Notes: generated by a model from the letters alone, not told the origin. Shown: positions 17,424 to 26,390, numbered from the stretch's first letter. The stretch: 64,000 bases of DNA from Aquincola tertiaricarbonis (GCF_023573145.1 NZ_CP097636.1:1550001-1614000), one strand, 5' to 3'. Program-made: numbers and translations.

Positions 17424-17442
17424 TGTAGGGAGACTGCCTACA
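17424..17442. promoter_or_regulatory. Inverted repeat TGTAGG-N7-CCTACA between regulator and chemoreceptor genes
   Basis: Six-base perfect arms flank seven bases, 32 bases upstream of the response-regulator start and 115 bases upstream of the divergent chemoreceptor. NarL/FixJ regulators bind short inverted heptamer-like sites, so autoregulation is plausible. The TTGTAGGG part recurs at 12510-12517 in the EPS promoter region. Confidence 0.45.
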
Positions 17443-17557
17443 GCGGCGGGCGGCATGGCCTGCCAGCGGCTGGCGGCTTGCACGGCTGCGCTGCAACGGG
17501 CACCGGGCCGATATCACAGGGCATTCGTACCGCAAGGCCCCGACTTTTGGAGTTTCC

Positions 17558-19111
17558 ATGCGTTTGAGCAACCTGCCCGTCAAGCGTCAGTTGATGCTGG
17601 CCTTCGCGCTGATGGCCTTCATCGTGATGTGCGTGTCCGCACTGGCGCTCCATTCGCTGGCCCGCTCCAGCGACCGCTTCGTCGAGTACGTCACCGGCAT
17701 CAGCGAGCGTGAGCGCATCGCGGTCGACCTTCGCAGCGCCGCGATGCGCCGTGCCATCGCGGCGCGCAACCTGGTGCTGGTGAAGGCCGCCGACGACCTG
17801 GAGCGCGAGCGCACGGCCGTGCGCGCCGCCCACCAGGACATGCAGACCGGCCTGGCGGCGATGCAGGCTTCGCTGAAGGCCGCGCCCGATGCGCAGGACC
17901 GCGCCGCGCTGGCCCGCATCGCCGATGTCGAGTCGAAGTACGGCCCCGTGGCCCTGAAGGTGGTGGGCCTGGCCGAGCAGGGCCGGCATGCCGAGGCCAT
18001 CGCCATGATGAACGACGACTGCCGGCCGCTGCTGGCCGCGCTGCTGTCGGCCAGCACCGACTTCATCGCCGAGGTGCGGCGGCAGAGCGTGGCCTCGGCC
18101 ACGGAAGCCGCGGCTGAGCATGCGGTGGACCGCGGCTGGATGGTGGCCTTCAGCACCGGTGCGGTGCTGGTGGCCTGCGGCCTGGGCTGGATGATCAGCC
18201 ACCTGGTGACCGCGCCGCTGAAGCACGCGGTGACGGTGGCCGAGGCGGTGGCCGCGGGCGACCTGCGCAGCCGCATCGTGGTGGACCGGCGTGACGAACT
18301 GGGCCAGCTGCTGGGCGCGCTGTCGCGCATGAACGGCAGCCTGGCCGGCATGGTGGGCGACCTGCGGCAATCGGCCGATGGCATCGCCACCGCGTCGTGC
18401 GAGATCGCGTCCGGCAACCAGCACCTGTCCAGCCGCACCGAGCAGCAGGCCAGTGCACTGCAGCAGACCGCCGCTTCCATGCAGGAGATGACCGGTGCCG
18501 TGGAAGCCAATGCCGGCAGCTCGCGCCAGGCCAGTGAGCTGGCGGCCTCGGCCGCGCAGGTGGCCGACCACGGTGGCCAGGTGGTGCGTGAGGTGGTGAG
18601 CACCATGGGCATGATCAGCGAGGCCAGCCGGCGCATCGCCGACATCGTGGGCGTGATCGACAGCATCGCCTTCCAGACCAACATCCTGGCGCTCAATGCC
18701 GCGGTGGAGGCGGCGCGTGCGGGCGAGCAGGGCCGCGGCTTCGCGGTGGTGGCGGCCGAGGTGCGCCAGCTGGCCAGCAGCTCGGCCAGCGCCGCCAAGG
18801 ACATCAAGGCCTTGATCGCCGACAACGTGCAGAAGGTGGCCACCGGCAGCGACCTGGCCGCCGGCGCCGGCCACACCATGACCGAACTGGTGACGCAGGT
18901 GCAGCAGGTGCATGAGCTGCTGGCCCGCATCAACGCCTCCACCCACGAGCAGAGCCTGGGCATCTCGCAGATCAACCAGGCGGTGGCCACCATCGACGAG
19001 GGCACGCAGCAGAACGCCGCCCTGGTGGAACAGAGCTCCGCCGCCGCCGAGGGCCTGCGCCAGCAGTCGCAGGGGCTGCTGGCGATGGTGGCGCGGTTCA
19101 GGGTGGCGTAG
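17558..19111 (+). CDS. Methyl-accepting chemotaxis protein with four-helix-bundle sensor
   Basis: This 517-residue chemoreceptor has a first membrane helix at about 12-32 and a periplasmic helical region of about 160 residues of the 4HB_MCP type ([20 protein letters not shown]). A second membrane helix follows at about 193-212 and then HAMP ([20 protein letters not shown]). The signalling domain has the tip [20 protein letters not shown] and QA-rich adaptation helices. The start ATG follows a GGAG site. It stands alone between the response regulator and the YitT-type gene. Confidence 0.95.
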   Translation: MRLSNLPVKRQLMLAFALMAFIVMCVSALALHSLARSSDRFVEYVTGISERERIAVDLRSAAMRRAIAARNLVLVKAADDLERERTAVRAAHQDMQTGLAAMQASLKAAPDAQDRAALARIADVESKYGPVALKVVGLAEQGRHAEAIAMMNDDCRPLLAALLSASTDFIAEVRRQSVASATEAAAEHAVDRGWMVAFSTGAVLVACGLGWMISHLVTAPLKHAVTVAEAVAAGDLRSRIVVDRRDELGQLLGALSRMNGSLAGMVGDLRQSADGIATASCEIASGNQHLSSRTEQQASALQQTAASMQEMTGAVEANAGSSRQASELAASAAQVADHGGQVVREVVSTMGMISEASRRIADIVGVIDSIAFQTNILALNAAVEAARAGEQGRGFAVVAAEVRQLASSSASAAKDIKALIADNVQKVATGSDLAAGAGHTMTELVTQVQQVHELLARINASTHEQSLGISQINQAVATIDEGTQQNAALVEQSSAAAEGLRQQSQGLLAMVARFRVA

Positions 19112-19138
19112 GGCAGGTTTGTGCGCCATGCATAGTTT

Positions 19139-19218
19139 GGTGCACGAAGCGTGTAATCGAGTGGCTTAATGAGCTGGGGTGGTGCTCATTGGCATAATGG
19201 ATGCTTGTTTCGTGCACA
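19139..19218. promoter_or_regulatory. GTGCAC motifs upstream of the YitT-type gene
   Basis: The palindrome GTGCAC occurs at 19140-19145 and 19212-19217. The second is part of TCGTGCACA, which recurs at 20769-20777 in the promoter region shared by the PheC-like and Lrp genes. It is a candidate operator for the neighbouring Lrp-type regulator. Confidence 0.35.
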
Positions 19219-19241
19219 TTACATGCACGCGCACCAAGACC

Positions 19242-19886
19242 ATGCACACCTCTGCGTCCACCACCCCCCTGTCCCCCGCCGCCGTTGCGGTCGAGCGCGT
19301 GCCCCACAGCCTGCAGGAAGACCTGGTGGCCTTGTTCACCGGGTGCTTCGTCATCGCATTCGGCGTGATGCTGCTGCAGCAGTCGCAGGCGGTCACCGGG
19401 GGCACGGCGGGCCTGGCCTTCTTGCTGCACTACGCGCTGGGCGTCAAGTTCGGCGTGGCGTTCTTCCTGCTCAACCTGCCGTTCTACTACCTGGCCTGGC
19501 GGCGCATGGGTCGCGCCATGGTGTTCAAGACCTTTTGCTGCGTGGCGCTGCTGTCGGTGTGCACCGACCTGCACCCGCGCTTCGTCAGCATCGCGCAGAT
19601 CAGCCCGTTCTACGCGGCCCTGCTGGGCAACATGCTGATGGGCCTGGGCTTCATCGTGCTGTTCCGCCACAAGGCCAGCCTGGGCGGCCTCAACCTGCTG
19701 GCGCTGTACCTGCAGGATCGCCACGGCATCCGCGCCGGGCATGTGCAGATGGCGATCGACCTGCTGATCATCCTGGCTTCCACGGCCCTGGTGCCGTGGC
19801 CGTCGATCGTGGCCTCGGTGGGCGGGGCCATCGTGCTCAACCTGCTGATCGCGATGAACCACCGCCCCAACCGCTACCTCGCCTGA
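19242..19886 (+). CDS. YitT-family membrane protein
   Basis: This 214-residue integral membrane protein has five to six hydrophobic segments (LVALFTGCFVIAFGVMLLQ, FGVAFFLLNLPFYYLAW, AALLGNMLMGLGFIVLF and others). The TGGTAGLAFLLHY stretch is typical of the YitT/DUF161 family of putative transporters. The substrate is unknown. The ATG at 19242 is chosen because the 21 upstream codons lie in an AT-richer, motif-containing promoter region. The GTGCAC sites upstream hint at shared control with the amino-acid-related genes that follow. Confidence 0.85.
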   Translation: MHTSASTTPLSPAAVAVERVPHSLQEDLVALFTGCFVIAFGVMLLQQSQAVTGGTAGLAFLLHYALGVKFGVAFFLLNLPFYYLAWRRMGRAMVFKTFCCVALLSVCTDLHPRFVSIAQISPFYAALLGNMLMGLGFIVLFRHKASLGGLNLLALYLQDRHGIRAGHVQMAIDLLIILASTALVPWPSIVASVGGAIVLNLLIAMNHRPNRYLA

Positions 19887-19907
19887 CGACGAGGTGCGCT
19901 GCGGGGC

Positions 19908-20690
19908 TTACTTGCCGACGTTCAACCAGCGCTGCCGGGCCTGCTCCAGGCCACCGCGCTGGTCGACCAGGTCCCATGCGAAGCGCATCACGCGGGTGTA
20001 GTCCGCATCGTCGGTGGGCAGCATGAAGCCCAGGTAGTTCTTGGGCGTCAGCGGGCTGTCGACGAACTTGGCGGTCAGGCGCGGGTCGGCCTTGGCATAC
20101 ACCAGCGCTTCATAGGTCTCGGTGATCATCACGTCGCCCTTGCCGTCGGCGATCAGCGCCGGGATCTCGGCATTCTTCGGATGGGTGGACACCTGGGCCT
20201 GGCGGAAGTTGGCCAGCACGAAGGTCTCGTTGGTGCCGCCCGGGTTCTTGATAACGCGCACGTTGGCCTGGTCCAGGTCGGCCAGCGACTGGTAGCGGGC
20301 GGCATCGGCGGTGCGCACCAGCGCCACTTTGCCAAAGGGCGCATAGCCCGGCAGCATCTCGAACTGGCGGATGCGGGTGACGTTGCGGGTGATGCCGCCC
20401 ACCGCCACGTCGAACTTGTCGGCCTTGAGGTCGGCCACCAGGTTGGGCCACGAGGTGGGCACGTACTGGATGGTGACGTTCAGCTCCTTGGCGATCTTCT
20501 CGATCACGTCGATGTCGTGGCCTTCATAGCCGGTGCCCGCGGTGATGGCGAAGGGCCGGTAGTCCCCCGGTGTGCCCACGCGCAGCGTCTTCGATTCGAC
20601 GATGCGGTCCAGGCGAGGACCGGCGTGGGCGGGCGACAGCAGGGCCGAGGCGGCGATGGCGACGGCGGCGAGGGCGAGCAGGGGACGCAT
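19908..20690 (-). CDS. Periplasmic PheC-like protein (cyclohexadienyl dehydratase / solute-binding fold)
   Basis: This 260-residue exported protein has a signal peptide of about 23 residues (LLSPAHA). The mature part has the class-3 solute-binding fold. It resembles periplasmic cyclohexadienyl dehydratase PheC in several stretches: RLDRIVESKTLRVGTPGDYR, VPTSWPNLVADL, NPGGTNETF and ADGKGDVMITE. PheC converts prephenate or arogenate to phenylpyruvate or phenylalanine. An amino-acid-binding protein is the alternative, but no ABC permease or ATPase gene is nearby, which favours the enzyme. It is divergent from an Lrp-type regulator, a common arrangement for amino-acid-responsive control. Confidence 0.8.
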   Translation of the reverse strand: MRPLLALAAVAIAASALLSPAHAGPRLDRIVESKTLRVGTPGDYRPFAITAGTGYEGHDIDVIEKIAKELNVTIQYVPTSWPNLVADLKADKFDVAVGGITRNVTRIRQFEMLPGYAPFGKVALVRTADAARYQSLADLDQANVRVIKNPGGTNETFVLANFRQAQVSTHPKNAEIPALIADGKGDVMITETYEALVYAKADPRLTAKFVDSPLTPKNYLGFMLPTDDADYTRVMRFAWDLVDQRGGLEQARQRWLNVGK

Positions 20691-20765
20691 GGAGACTCCG
20701 TTGGAAGGTGAATGAGAGCCGGGGGCTTTCGCAAGCTTTGTGCCTGTTCTATGCTTGTACAGCGC

Positions 20766-20785
20766 ATATCGTGCACACGATGGTG
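20766..20785. promoter_or_regulatory. TCGTGCACA site between PheC-like and Lrp genes
   Basis: TCGTGCACA at 20769-20777 repeats the motif at 19210-19218 and lies in an AT-richer pocket between divergent start codons. It is a candidate Lrp-family operator. Confidence 0.35.
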
Positions 20786-20848
20786 CGCCGATGACGGATC
20801 ATCCCCAATCAGTCCCACGCTCGCCACCGGGCCTACCCCAGCACCACC

Positions 20849-21322
20849 GTGACCATCGACGACCACGACCGCCGCCTGATGCACCTGTTGCGCGACAACG
20901 GGCGCCTGACCAACCAGGAGCTGGCCGACCTGGTGGGCCTGTCGCCTTCGCAGTGCTCCAGGCGGCGCATCGCGCTGGAGCAGTCAGGGCTGATCCTGGG
21001 CTACCACGCCCACCTGGCGCCGCAGGCCGAAGGCACGCCGGTGATGGGCATGGTGGAGGTGCGCCTGTTCAACCAGACCGACAAGGCGGTGGAAGGGTTC
21101 AACCGCTACGTGCTCAACGAGCCGGCGGTGCGCGACGTGTTCAAGCTCACCGGCGACTACGACTACCTGCTCAAGGTGGCGGTGGCCGACCTGGCCGAGC
21201 TGAGCCAGCTGCTCACCCGGCTCTCGTCGCTGCGCTCCAGCGTGAGCAACCTGCGCACCTCGGTCGTGCTGGAGCGGGTGAAGGAGAACGGGGTGGGGTT
21301 CGAGAAGGATGCGGCAGGGTAG
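20849..21322 (+). CDS. Lrp/AsnC-family transcriptional regulator
   Basis: This 157-residue regulator has an N-terminal helix-turn-helix (LTNQELADLVGLSPSQCSRR, residues about 20-39) and a RAM ligand-binding domain. FKLTGDYDYLLKVAVADL in that domain is the classic effector-sensing signature. Start is GTG 20849. The gene is divergent from the PheC-like gene, so its effector is probably an aromatic or other amino acid. Sites with GTGCAC upstream of it and of the YitT-type gene may be its targets. Confidence 0.94.
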   Translation: MTIDDHDRRLMHLLRDNGRLTNQELADLVGLSPSQCSRRRIALEQSGLILGYHAHLAPQAEGTPVMGMVEVRLFNQTDKAVEGFNRYVLNEPAVRDVFKLTGDYDYLLKVAVADLAELSQLLTRLSSLRSSVSNLRTSVVLERVKENGVGFEKDAAG

Positions 21323-21352
21323 GGCGGCGGATGGGCGTTCGCCCACCACGCG

Positions 21353-24172
21353 TCATGCGCCGAACACCGCCAGGCGCCAGTGCCGCAGGGGGGCATGCGC
21401 ATCGTGGCCACGGTAGTGCAGGGCCGCGGTCTCGAAGGCCTTGAGCACCTGGCGGGCCTCGGCCCGCAGGCCCAGCAGGCGCAATCCACCGAGCATGCGG
21501 CTGATCAGCAGGTCGTGGTGCGTGGGCGTGGGTGCCCAGGTGGCGAAGCCGGTGCGCCAATCTTCGGTAGGCTTCACCTCACCATCACGCCATTCGAAGC
21601 CGTAGAAGCGCAGCATCAGCGCCAGCGCGGCCAACATGCCTTCGCGTACCGGGGCCTGGGCGCCCAGCACCGCGCCATCGTGGCGCGTGGGCACCGGGGC
21701 GGCCGGATCGAGGCTGCTGGGCGTGGTCAGTGGAAACATCCAGGGCACCGTGCGCAGGTGGTTGGCCAGCTCCCAGTCCTTCCATTGCAGCGCCTGCTCC
21801 AGAGTTGCGCCTGTGCTGTCGCCGCGTTGGCCGGTCAGGAAGCACAACACCGCGAATCCGTCCTTGCTCAGGCTGGCTATCGATGGCGTGTCGGCCTGGG
21901 GTGCGGTTGTCGGCGATGCCTGCAAGTGCTGCAGCAGCACGGCCAGCACCACCTCGGGTTGTGCTGTGATGGTCACGTCCGCCATGGCGCCCCACGCATG
22001 CCGCTCCTGGCCGAGCACCACCACCTTGGCCCCGCGCGCCGTGGCGCTGTCCACCATCGAGCGCGTGGAGCGCAGGGCGCCGTCGCTGTCCAGCACCAGG
22101 ATCACGTCGGCGCGCTTCATCGCCAGCGCAGCAGCCCCGTGCAGCGCGCTGTCCACCGGCTCACCGGGCAGCACGATGTCGGGTCGCACATCGTCTGCCG
22201 GACGGCCGCAGGTGGTGCAGCGTTCCACGTCCGCGCTGGGGTTGGTCTTGCCACAGCCGTTGCAGCGGCGCCGGAAGGCGTTGCCATACAGCGCCACCTC
22301 GTTCTCGGCGCCGGCCATGGTCAGCAGGCCATCCACCCGCTCGGACACCAGCATGACCTGCGGCAGAGCATGGGCCAGTTCCACCAGGGCCACCTGGGCG
22401 GCGCTGGGCTTGCGCCCGCGCATCTGCTGGCGCCAGTCGGTCCATCGCCGGCGAAATGCCTGCGGATCGGACTGCAGCAGCGCGAGGTCGCCGAAGTCGG
22501 CATGCGGCCCGCTGCCCTGGCCGGCCAGCAGCACCACGCGCCGGGCCTGGCGCAGCCAGTCGGTGACGGTATGCAGCACCAGCGGGGCCACGGCCTTCTC
22601 TGCTTCGGCGCGTTTTCGGGCCTGCTTCTGCGTGAACATCAGCTCTTCGCTGCGCGCCACCAGGCTGGCCTTGGTGTCGCCCACCCGAGCCTCGGTCACG
22701 CCCACGGAGATGCCCACGCGCAGGCCCGCAGCCACCGCCTCCCAGTCGTGCCGGGCCACGGCGTCCTGCAGCCGCAGCGCGATCTGGCGCGCGGTCTCCA
22801 CATCGGTGTCGCGGAACAGGATGGCGAATTCGTCGCCGCCCCAGCGGGCGGCCAGGTCCGTGGCACGCACGTGGGCCGACATCTCTTCGGCGATGCCGCG
22901 CAAGGCCTGGTTGCCCACCTCGTACGAAAAGCCGTTGTTGATGTCGCGGAAGTTGTCGACGTCGATCAGCGCCACGCACAAGGGGCTGCCGGCGTCTTCG
23001 CCGGCCTGCGACCATTCGGCCAGGCACTGGTTGAAGCGCCGCAGGTTGGCAATGCCGGTCAGCGCGTCCTCGTGGGCCCAGCGCTCGAACTTCATCGATT
23101 GATCGGCCAGCAGCTTGATGCGCTCATCGCCTTGGCGCGCCTGCAGCCGCAAGTCGGCCACCTCAGCGCGGCCTTGCAGGTTGTGGGCGCGGACGCGCCG
23201 TTCGCAGCGCAGCTGGCGTTCACGCTCGGCCACGGCCAGCGCCAGGTCACCCTGACGCTGGTAGATGGTTGCTGCCAGTTCGTGGCCCATGCATTGAAGT
23301 GGCAGGTAGCCCACCTCGGCCGACAGGGCCGCCATGCGCGCTGCGTGCATCGCGGCCACCTCCAGCGACTGGTCCGCCAGCGCTACTTCGGCCGCCAGCC
23401 AGCTGTAGGCGGCCTGCATCCAGCCCAGCGAGACCGGTGCAAGCGCGCTGCCCTGCACCAGCAGCGCACGGGCTTCGTCGACCCGGCCCGACCACACCTG
23501 CAGCAGGCCGCGCACCACCAGACCCGATGGCCGTAGGGTGGCGGCGGCGCCGGGCGTGAGCGGGTCCTGCAGCGCACGCGGCTGCGCCGCCAGCGTGTCG
23601 AGCGGCGCTGACACCTGGCTGAGCTCGGCGGGCCGACCCTCGTCGAAGCAGCGCATGGCCTGTATCCATGAGCGCGCGACACACACCTCCAGCTGCGCCG
23701 TCGCGGCGAGCTGCTGTTCAGCCAGCCGGGCAGCGCTGTGGAAAGCCTGTTCCGCATCACCGTAGGCACGGGCGCACCCCAGCGCGAAGCCCAGCGCGGT
23801 GTAGGCCTGCACCGTCCAGGCGCCGGTGGCCAGGCCATCGGCCAGGCGGGTGGCCAGCAGGCCGCTCTCCACCGATTCCACCGTGCGGCCCAGCACACTG
23901 GCCATGCGGGTCAGCAGCGACAGGCCTTCGACCTCCAGGGCGGGCAGTCCGCCCCTGCCCGCTGCCCGCACCACCTGCGCCGCACGCGCATGCGCCTGCT
24001 GGTGGCGCGATTGCGCCACGTCGCAATAGGCCAGACGCAACAGCACGGGCGCCGCGTCCGGCGTCAGTTCGCCGTGTTCGGGCTGCCGCAGCAGCTGTTC
24101 CGCCAGAGGTCGCGCGTCGTCGATCCTGCCCCGGGCCAGCGCGTCGTCGCACTGCTTCAATACGTCGTCCAT
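21353..24172 (-). CDS. Multidomain diguanylate cyclase: helical repeats - GGDEF - sirtuin-like - OGFr-like
   Basis: The product is 939 residues and predicted soluble. Residues 1-340 are Ala/Leu-rich helical pairs like TPR repeats. A GGDEF domain spans about 360-525 and has metal-binding ALIDVDNF (Asp404), WGGDEF (445-449) and an upstream RATD (436-439) matching the inhibitory I-site, so it should make cyclic di-GMP. Residues 541-750 follow a sirtuin layout: VVLLAGQGSG, VSERVDGLLTMAG, four cysteines (637, 640, 652, 655) and RPDIVLPGE. However, the catalytic HG is YG (Tyr629) and the NAD-binding GTS is absent. Residues 765-939 resemble the opioid-growth-factor-receptor conserved region (VPWMFPLTTPSS, ALMLRFYGFEW, HHDLLISRMLGGLRLLGL). 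The first two assignments are firm, the last two are made by eye. It lies 112 bases downstream of a LysR gene. Confidence 0.85.
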   Translation of the reverse strand: MDDVLKQCDDALARGRIDDARPLAEQLLRQPEHGELTPDAAPVLLRLAYCDVAQSRHQQAHARAAQVVRAAGRGGLPALEVEGLSLLTRMASVLGRTVESVESGLLATRLADGLATGAWTVQAYTALGFALGCARAYGDAEQAFHSAARLAEQQLAATAQLEVCVARSWIQAMRCFDEGRPAELSQVSAPLDTLAAQPRALQDPLTPGAAATLRPSGLVVRGLLQVWSGRVDEARALLVQGSALAPVSLGWMQAAYSWLAAEVALADQSLEVAAMHAARMAALSAEVGYLPLQCMGHELAATIYQRQGDLALAVAERERQLRCERRVRAHNLQGRAEVADLRLQARQGDERIKLLADQSMKFERWAHEDALTGIANLRRFNQCLAEWSQAGEDAGSPLCVALIDVDNFRDINNGFSYEVGNQALRGIAEEMSAHVRATDLAARWGGDEFAILFRDTDVETARQIALRLQDAVARHDWEAVAAGLRVGISVGVTEARVGDTKASLVARSEELMFTQKQARKRAEAEKAVAPLVLHTVTDWLRQARRVVLLAGQGSGPHADFGDLALLQSDPQAFRRRWTDWRQQMRGRKPSAAQVALVELAHALPQVMLVSERVDGLLTMAGAENEVALYGNAFRRRCNGCGKTNPSADVERCTTCGRPADDVRPDIVLPGEPVDSALHGAAALAMKRADVILVLDSDGALRSTRSMVDSATARGAKVVVLGQERHAWGAMADVTITAQPEVVLAVLLQHLQASPTTAPQADTPSIASLSKDGFAVLCFLTGQRGDSTGATLEQALQWKDWELANHLRTVPWMFPLTTPSSLDPAAPVPTRHDGAVLGAQAPVREGMLAALALMLRFYGFEWRDGEVKPTEDWRTGFATWAPTPTHHDLLISRMLGGLRLLGLRAEARQVLKAFETAALHYRGHDAHAPLRHWRLAVFGA

Positions 24173-24284
24173 CGCCCACCAGGCGCACGCGCCATCCCGA
24201 AAAGGCGGCGATGCTACAAGCCCCCGGTGCCGTTCTGCCAGCGCGGGCGTCTGACCATGCTGCCTGCCCTGCGGTCAGCCCGCT

Positions 24285-25238
24285 TCAACGGTTGCGCCGA
24301 TGGCCCCCCGCCGCGGCCGCCAGCTCGCGCGGAATGGCCTCGGCCAGGAAGTCGAAGGCACGGCGCACCAGCGGGTTGCCACGGATCTCGCGGTGCACAG
24401 CCAGCCAGCAGGGCAGGGGCGGGATCTTGAGCGCGGGCAGCACCGGCACCACGCCGGCCAGCCAGGGCAGGTTGTAGGCCGCGACGAAACCGATGCCGGC
24501 GCCGGCGGCGACCAGCCGACCGTAGGCCACCTGGTCGTCGGTGCGCAGCACGAACTGCCGGCGGCCGATCGGCATGCCCATCGCCGCAAAGCCGCGCACC
24601 AGCGTGTCGTCGCGGTCGTAGCCGATCAGCCGATGGCGCAGCAGCTCGTCGGGCCGCGTCGGCGTGCCGGCGCGCGCCAGGTACTGCTCGTGCGCGCAGG
24701 CGGTGAGGGCGATGTCTGCCAGCTTGCGGGCCACCAGCGAGGCCTGCACCGGGCGCACCATGCGCACCGCGATGTCGGCCTCGCGGCGCAGCAGGTTGCT
24801 GAGCTGGTTCGAGGCGACGAGCTCCACCTCGATGCCCGGTTCGGCGGCCTGCAGCGCGGCCAGCACCGGCGGCAGCAGGTAGTTCGCGGCCACCTGGCTG
24901 GTGGTGATGCGCACGATGCCGCTGGTGCGGGCGCGCTGGCTCGACAAGCGATGCTGCAGCTGCTCGGCGCCCTGTTGCATCACCCGGGCGTCTTGCGCGA
25001 TGGCGAGGGCCAGCGCGGTGGGGGCGACGCCGCGGCCGGTGCGCTCGAACAGCGGGGCGCCGAGCTGGGCTTCCAGCGCCGCCAGCTGCCGCGACAGCGT
25101 CGGCTGCTGCGCGCCCAGCTGCTGGGCCGCGCCGCTCAGGCTGCCCGCATCGAGCACCGCCAGGAAGCTGCGCACCAGCGCCCAGTCGAAGCCACGTGCG
25201 GCTTCGTTGACGGCGACATCGGAGTCGGACTTGGCCAT
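24285..25238 (-). CDS. LysR-family transcriptional regulator
   Basis: This 317-residue regulator has a winged helix-turn-helix at about 18-78 (FLAVLDAGSLSGAAQQLGAQ, QPTLSRQLAALE) and a periplasmic-binding-like effector domain. The start ATG faces the divergent epimerase-like gene 106 bases away, and the intergenic region holds an inverted repeat at 25275-25300. By the usual LysR pattern it probably controls that divergent gene and itself. The effector is unknown. Confidence 0.94.
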   Translation of the reverse strand: MAKSDSDVAVNEAARGFDWALVRSFLAVLDAGSLSGAAQQLGAQQPTLSRQLAALEAQLGAPLFERTGRGVAPTALALAIAQDARVMQQGAEQLQHRLSSQRARTSGIVRITTSQVAANYLLPPVLAALQAAEPGIEVELVASNQLSNLLRREADIAVRMVRPVQASLVARKLADIALTACAHEQYLARAGTPTRPDELLRHRLIGYDRDDTLVRGFAAMGMPIGRRQFVLRTDDQVAYGRLVAAGAGIGFVAAYNLPWLAGVVPVLPALKIPPLPCWLAVHREIRGNPLVRRAFDFLAEAIPRELAAAAGGHRRNR

Positions 25239-25274
25239 GCAAAAGTGTATAGCTCACATGAACGCCTGGCCCAT

Positions 25275-25300
25275 TGTGGAATGGGCCGCGCCGTTCCACA
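25275..25300. promoter_or_regulatory. Inverted repeat TGTGGAA-N12-TTCCACA, candidate LysR operator
   Basis: The seven-base arms are perfect and centred midway between the LysR start and the divergent epimerase-like start. The size and location fit a LysR-type regulatory binding site. Confidence 0.5.
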
Positions 25301-25344
25301 GTGCAGGCATCGCCGCCTGTTGCGGTGGCTGAAGGAAGGCCGTG

Positions 25345-26361
25345 ATGTCGAATCGTGTGGTGTTGGTGTTGGGGGCCCAGGGTCGCCTCGGGGCGGCTGC
25401 CGTGGCTGCTTTCGCCGCCAGCGGCTGGCGTGTGCTGGCACAGGCGCGCCGGGCGCAGGCCGCCTGGCCGGCCGGGGTCACGCCGGTGACGGCGGCGCTG
25501 GCGGATACGGAGGCTCTGGCTGCGGCGGCGGCAGGTGCCAGCGTCGTGGTGTATGCCGTCAATCCGCCCTACACGGATTGGGCGCGGCAGCTGATGCCGC
25601 TGGCCTGCCAGGGCCTGGACGTGGCCGAGCGGCTGGGGGCGCTGTTCATGCTGCCGGGCAATGTGTACGGCTATGGCGATCAACTGCCCGCCTGGCTGCA
25701 GGCGCAGACGCCGCAGCACCCCACCCATGAGAAGGGCCGCCTGCGGGTGCAGCTGGAAGCCGAGATCGCCCGCCGCGCCGAGGCCGGCCGGCTGCGCGGC
25801 GTGGTGATCCGCGCCGGCGACTTCTATGGCAGCGGCCGCGGCTCATGGCTGGACCTGGTGGTGCTCAAGTCGCTGCGGGCCGGCAAGCTCGTCTACCCGG
25901 GGCCGCTGGACCGCGCGCACGCATGGGCCTACCTGCCCGACCTGGCCCGCGCCTTCGTGGCCGTGGCCGAGCGTGCACGCCCGGGCCAGGCGGCGGGTCT
26001 GTCTGCTGTCGAAGTGCTGCATTTCGAAGGCCACACGCTGACCGGTGCCGAGCTGCTGGCCGCGCTGGCGGGCGCGGCCGACGACATCGGCGCCACACCC
26101 GCGGTGGTGGCCCGGCGCGGCTGGCGCCATGGCAGCCTGCCCTGGGGGCTGATGCGCGCGGCCGGCATCTTCGTGCCGATGCTGAAGGCCGTGGCCGAGA
26201 TGCGCTACCTGTGGTTCAAGCCGCATGCACTCGACGGTGCAAGCCTCTTGTCGTGCACCGGCGCGCTGCCGCAGACGCCACCACGGCAGGCGCTGCGTCA
26301 GGCCATGCTGGATCTGGGCTTGGCGGCGCAGGCCAGCCCCGCCCACATCCGCTCGGCCTGA
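25345..26361 (+). CDS. NAD(P)-dependent epimerase/dehydratase-like protein
   Basis: This 338-residue Rossmann protein has a GxxGxxG-type motif at the N-terminus (VVLVLGAQGRLGAAAV). It shows an atypical SDR body with MLPGNVYGYGDQ and VVIRAGDFYGSG segments, as in NmrA/sugar-epimerase-like proteins. The usual YxxxK is not clear. Substrate unknown. The ATG at 25345 is preferred over the GTG three bases earlier because GGAAGG sits five bases upstream. It is divergent from, and likely controlled by, the LysR regulator at 24285-25238. Confidence 0.85.
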   Translation: MSNRVVLVLGAQGRLGAAAVAAFAASGWRVLAQARRAQAAWPAGVTPVTAALADTEALAAAAAGASVVVYAVNPPYTDWARQLMPLACQGLDVAERLGALFMLPGNVYGYGDQLPAWLQAQTPQHPTHEKGRLRVQLEAEIARRAEAGRLRGVVIRAGDFYGSGRGSWLDLVVLKSLRAGKLVYPGPLDRAHAWAYLPDLARAFVAVAERARPGQAAGLSAVEVLHFEGHTLTGAELLAALAGAADDIGATPAVVARRGWRHGSLPWGLMRAAGIFVPMLKAVAEMRYLWFKPHALDGASLLSCTGALPQTPPRQALRQAMLDLGLAAQASPAHIRSA

Positions 26362-26390
26362 TCAGGCCGCGCGGACCTCGAGGCCGTGCC

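Noticed and set aside
19876..19895. ACCTCG-N8-CGAGGT inverted repeat as a bidirectional terminator
   Set aside because: There is no T-run on either side and part of it is inside the YitT-type coding end; support is too weak.
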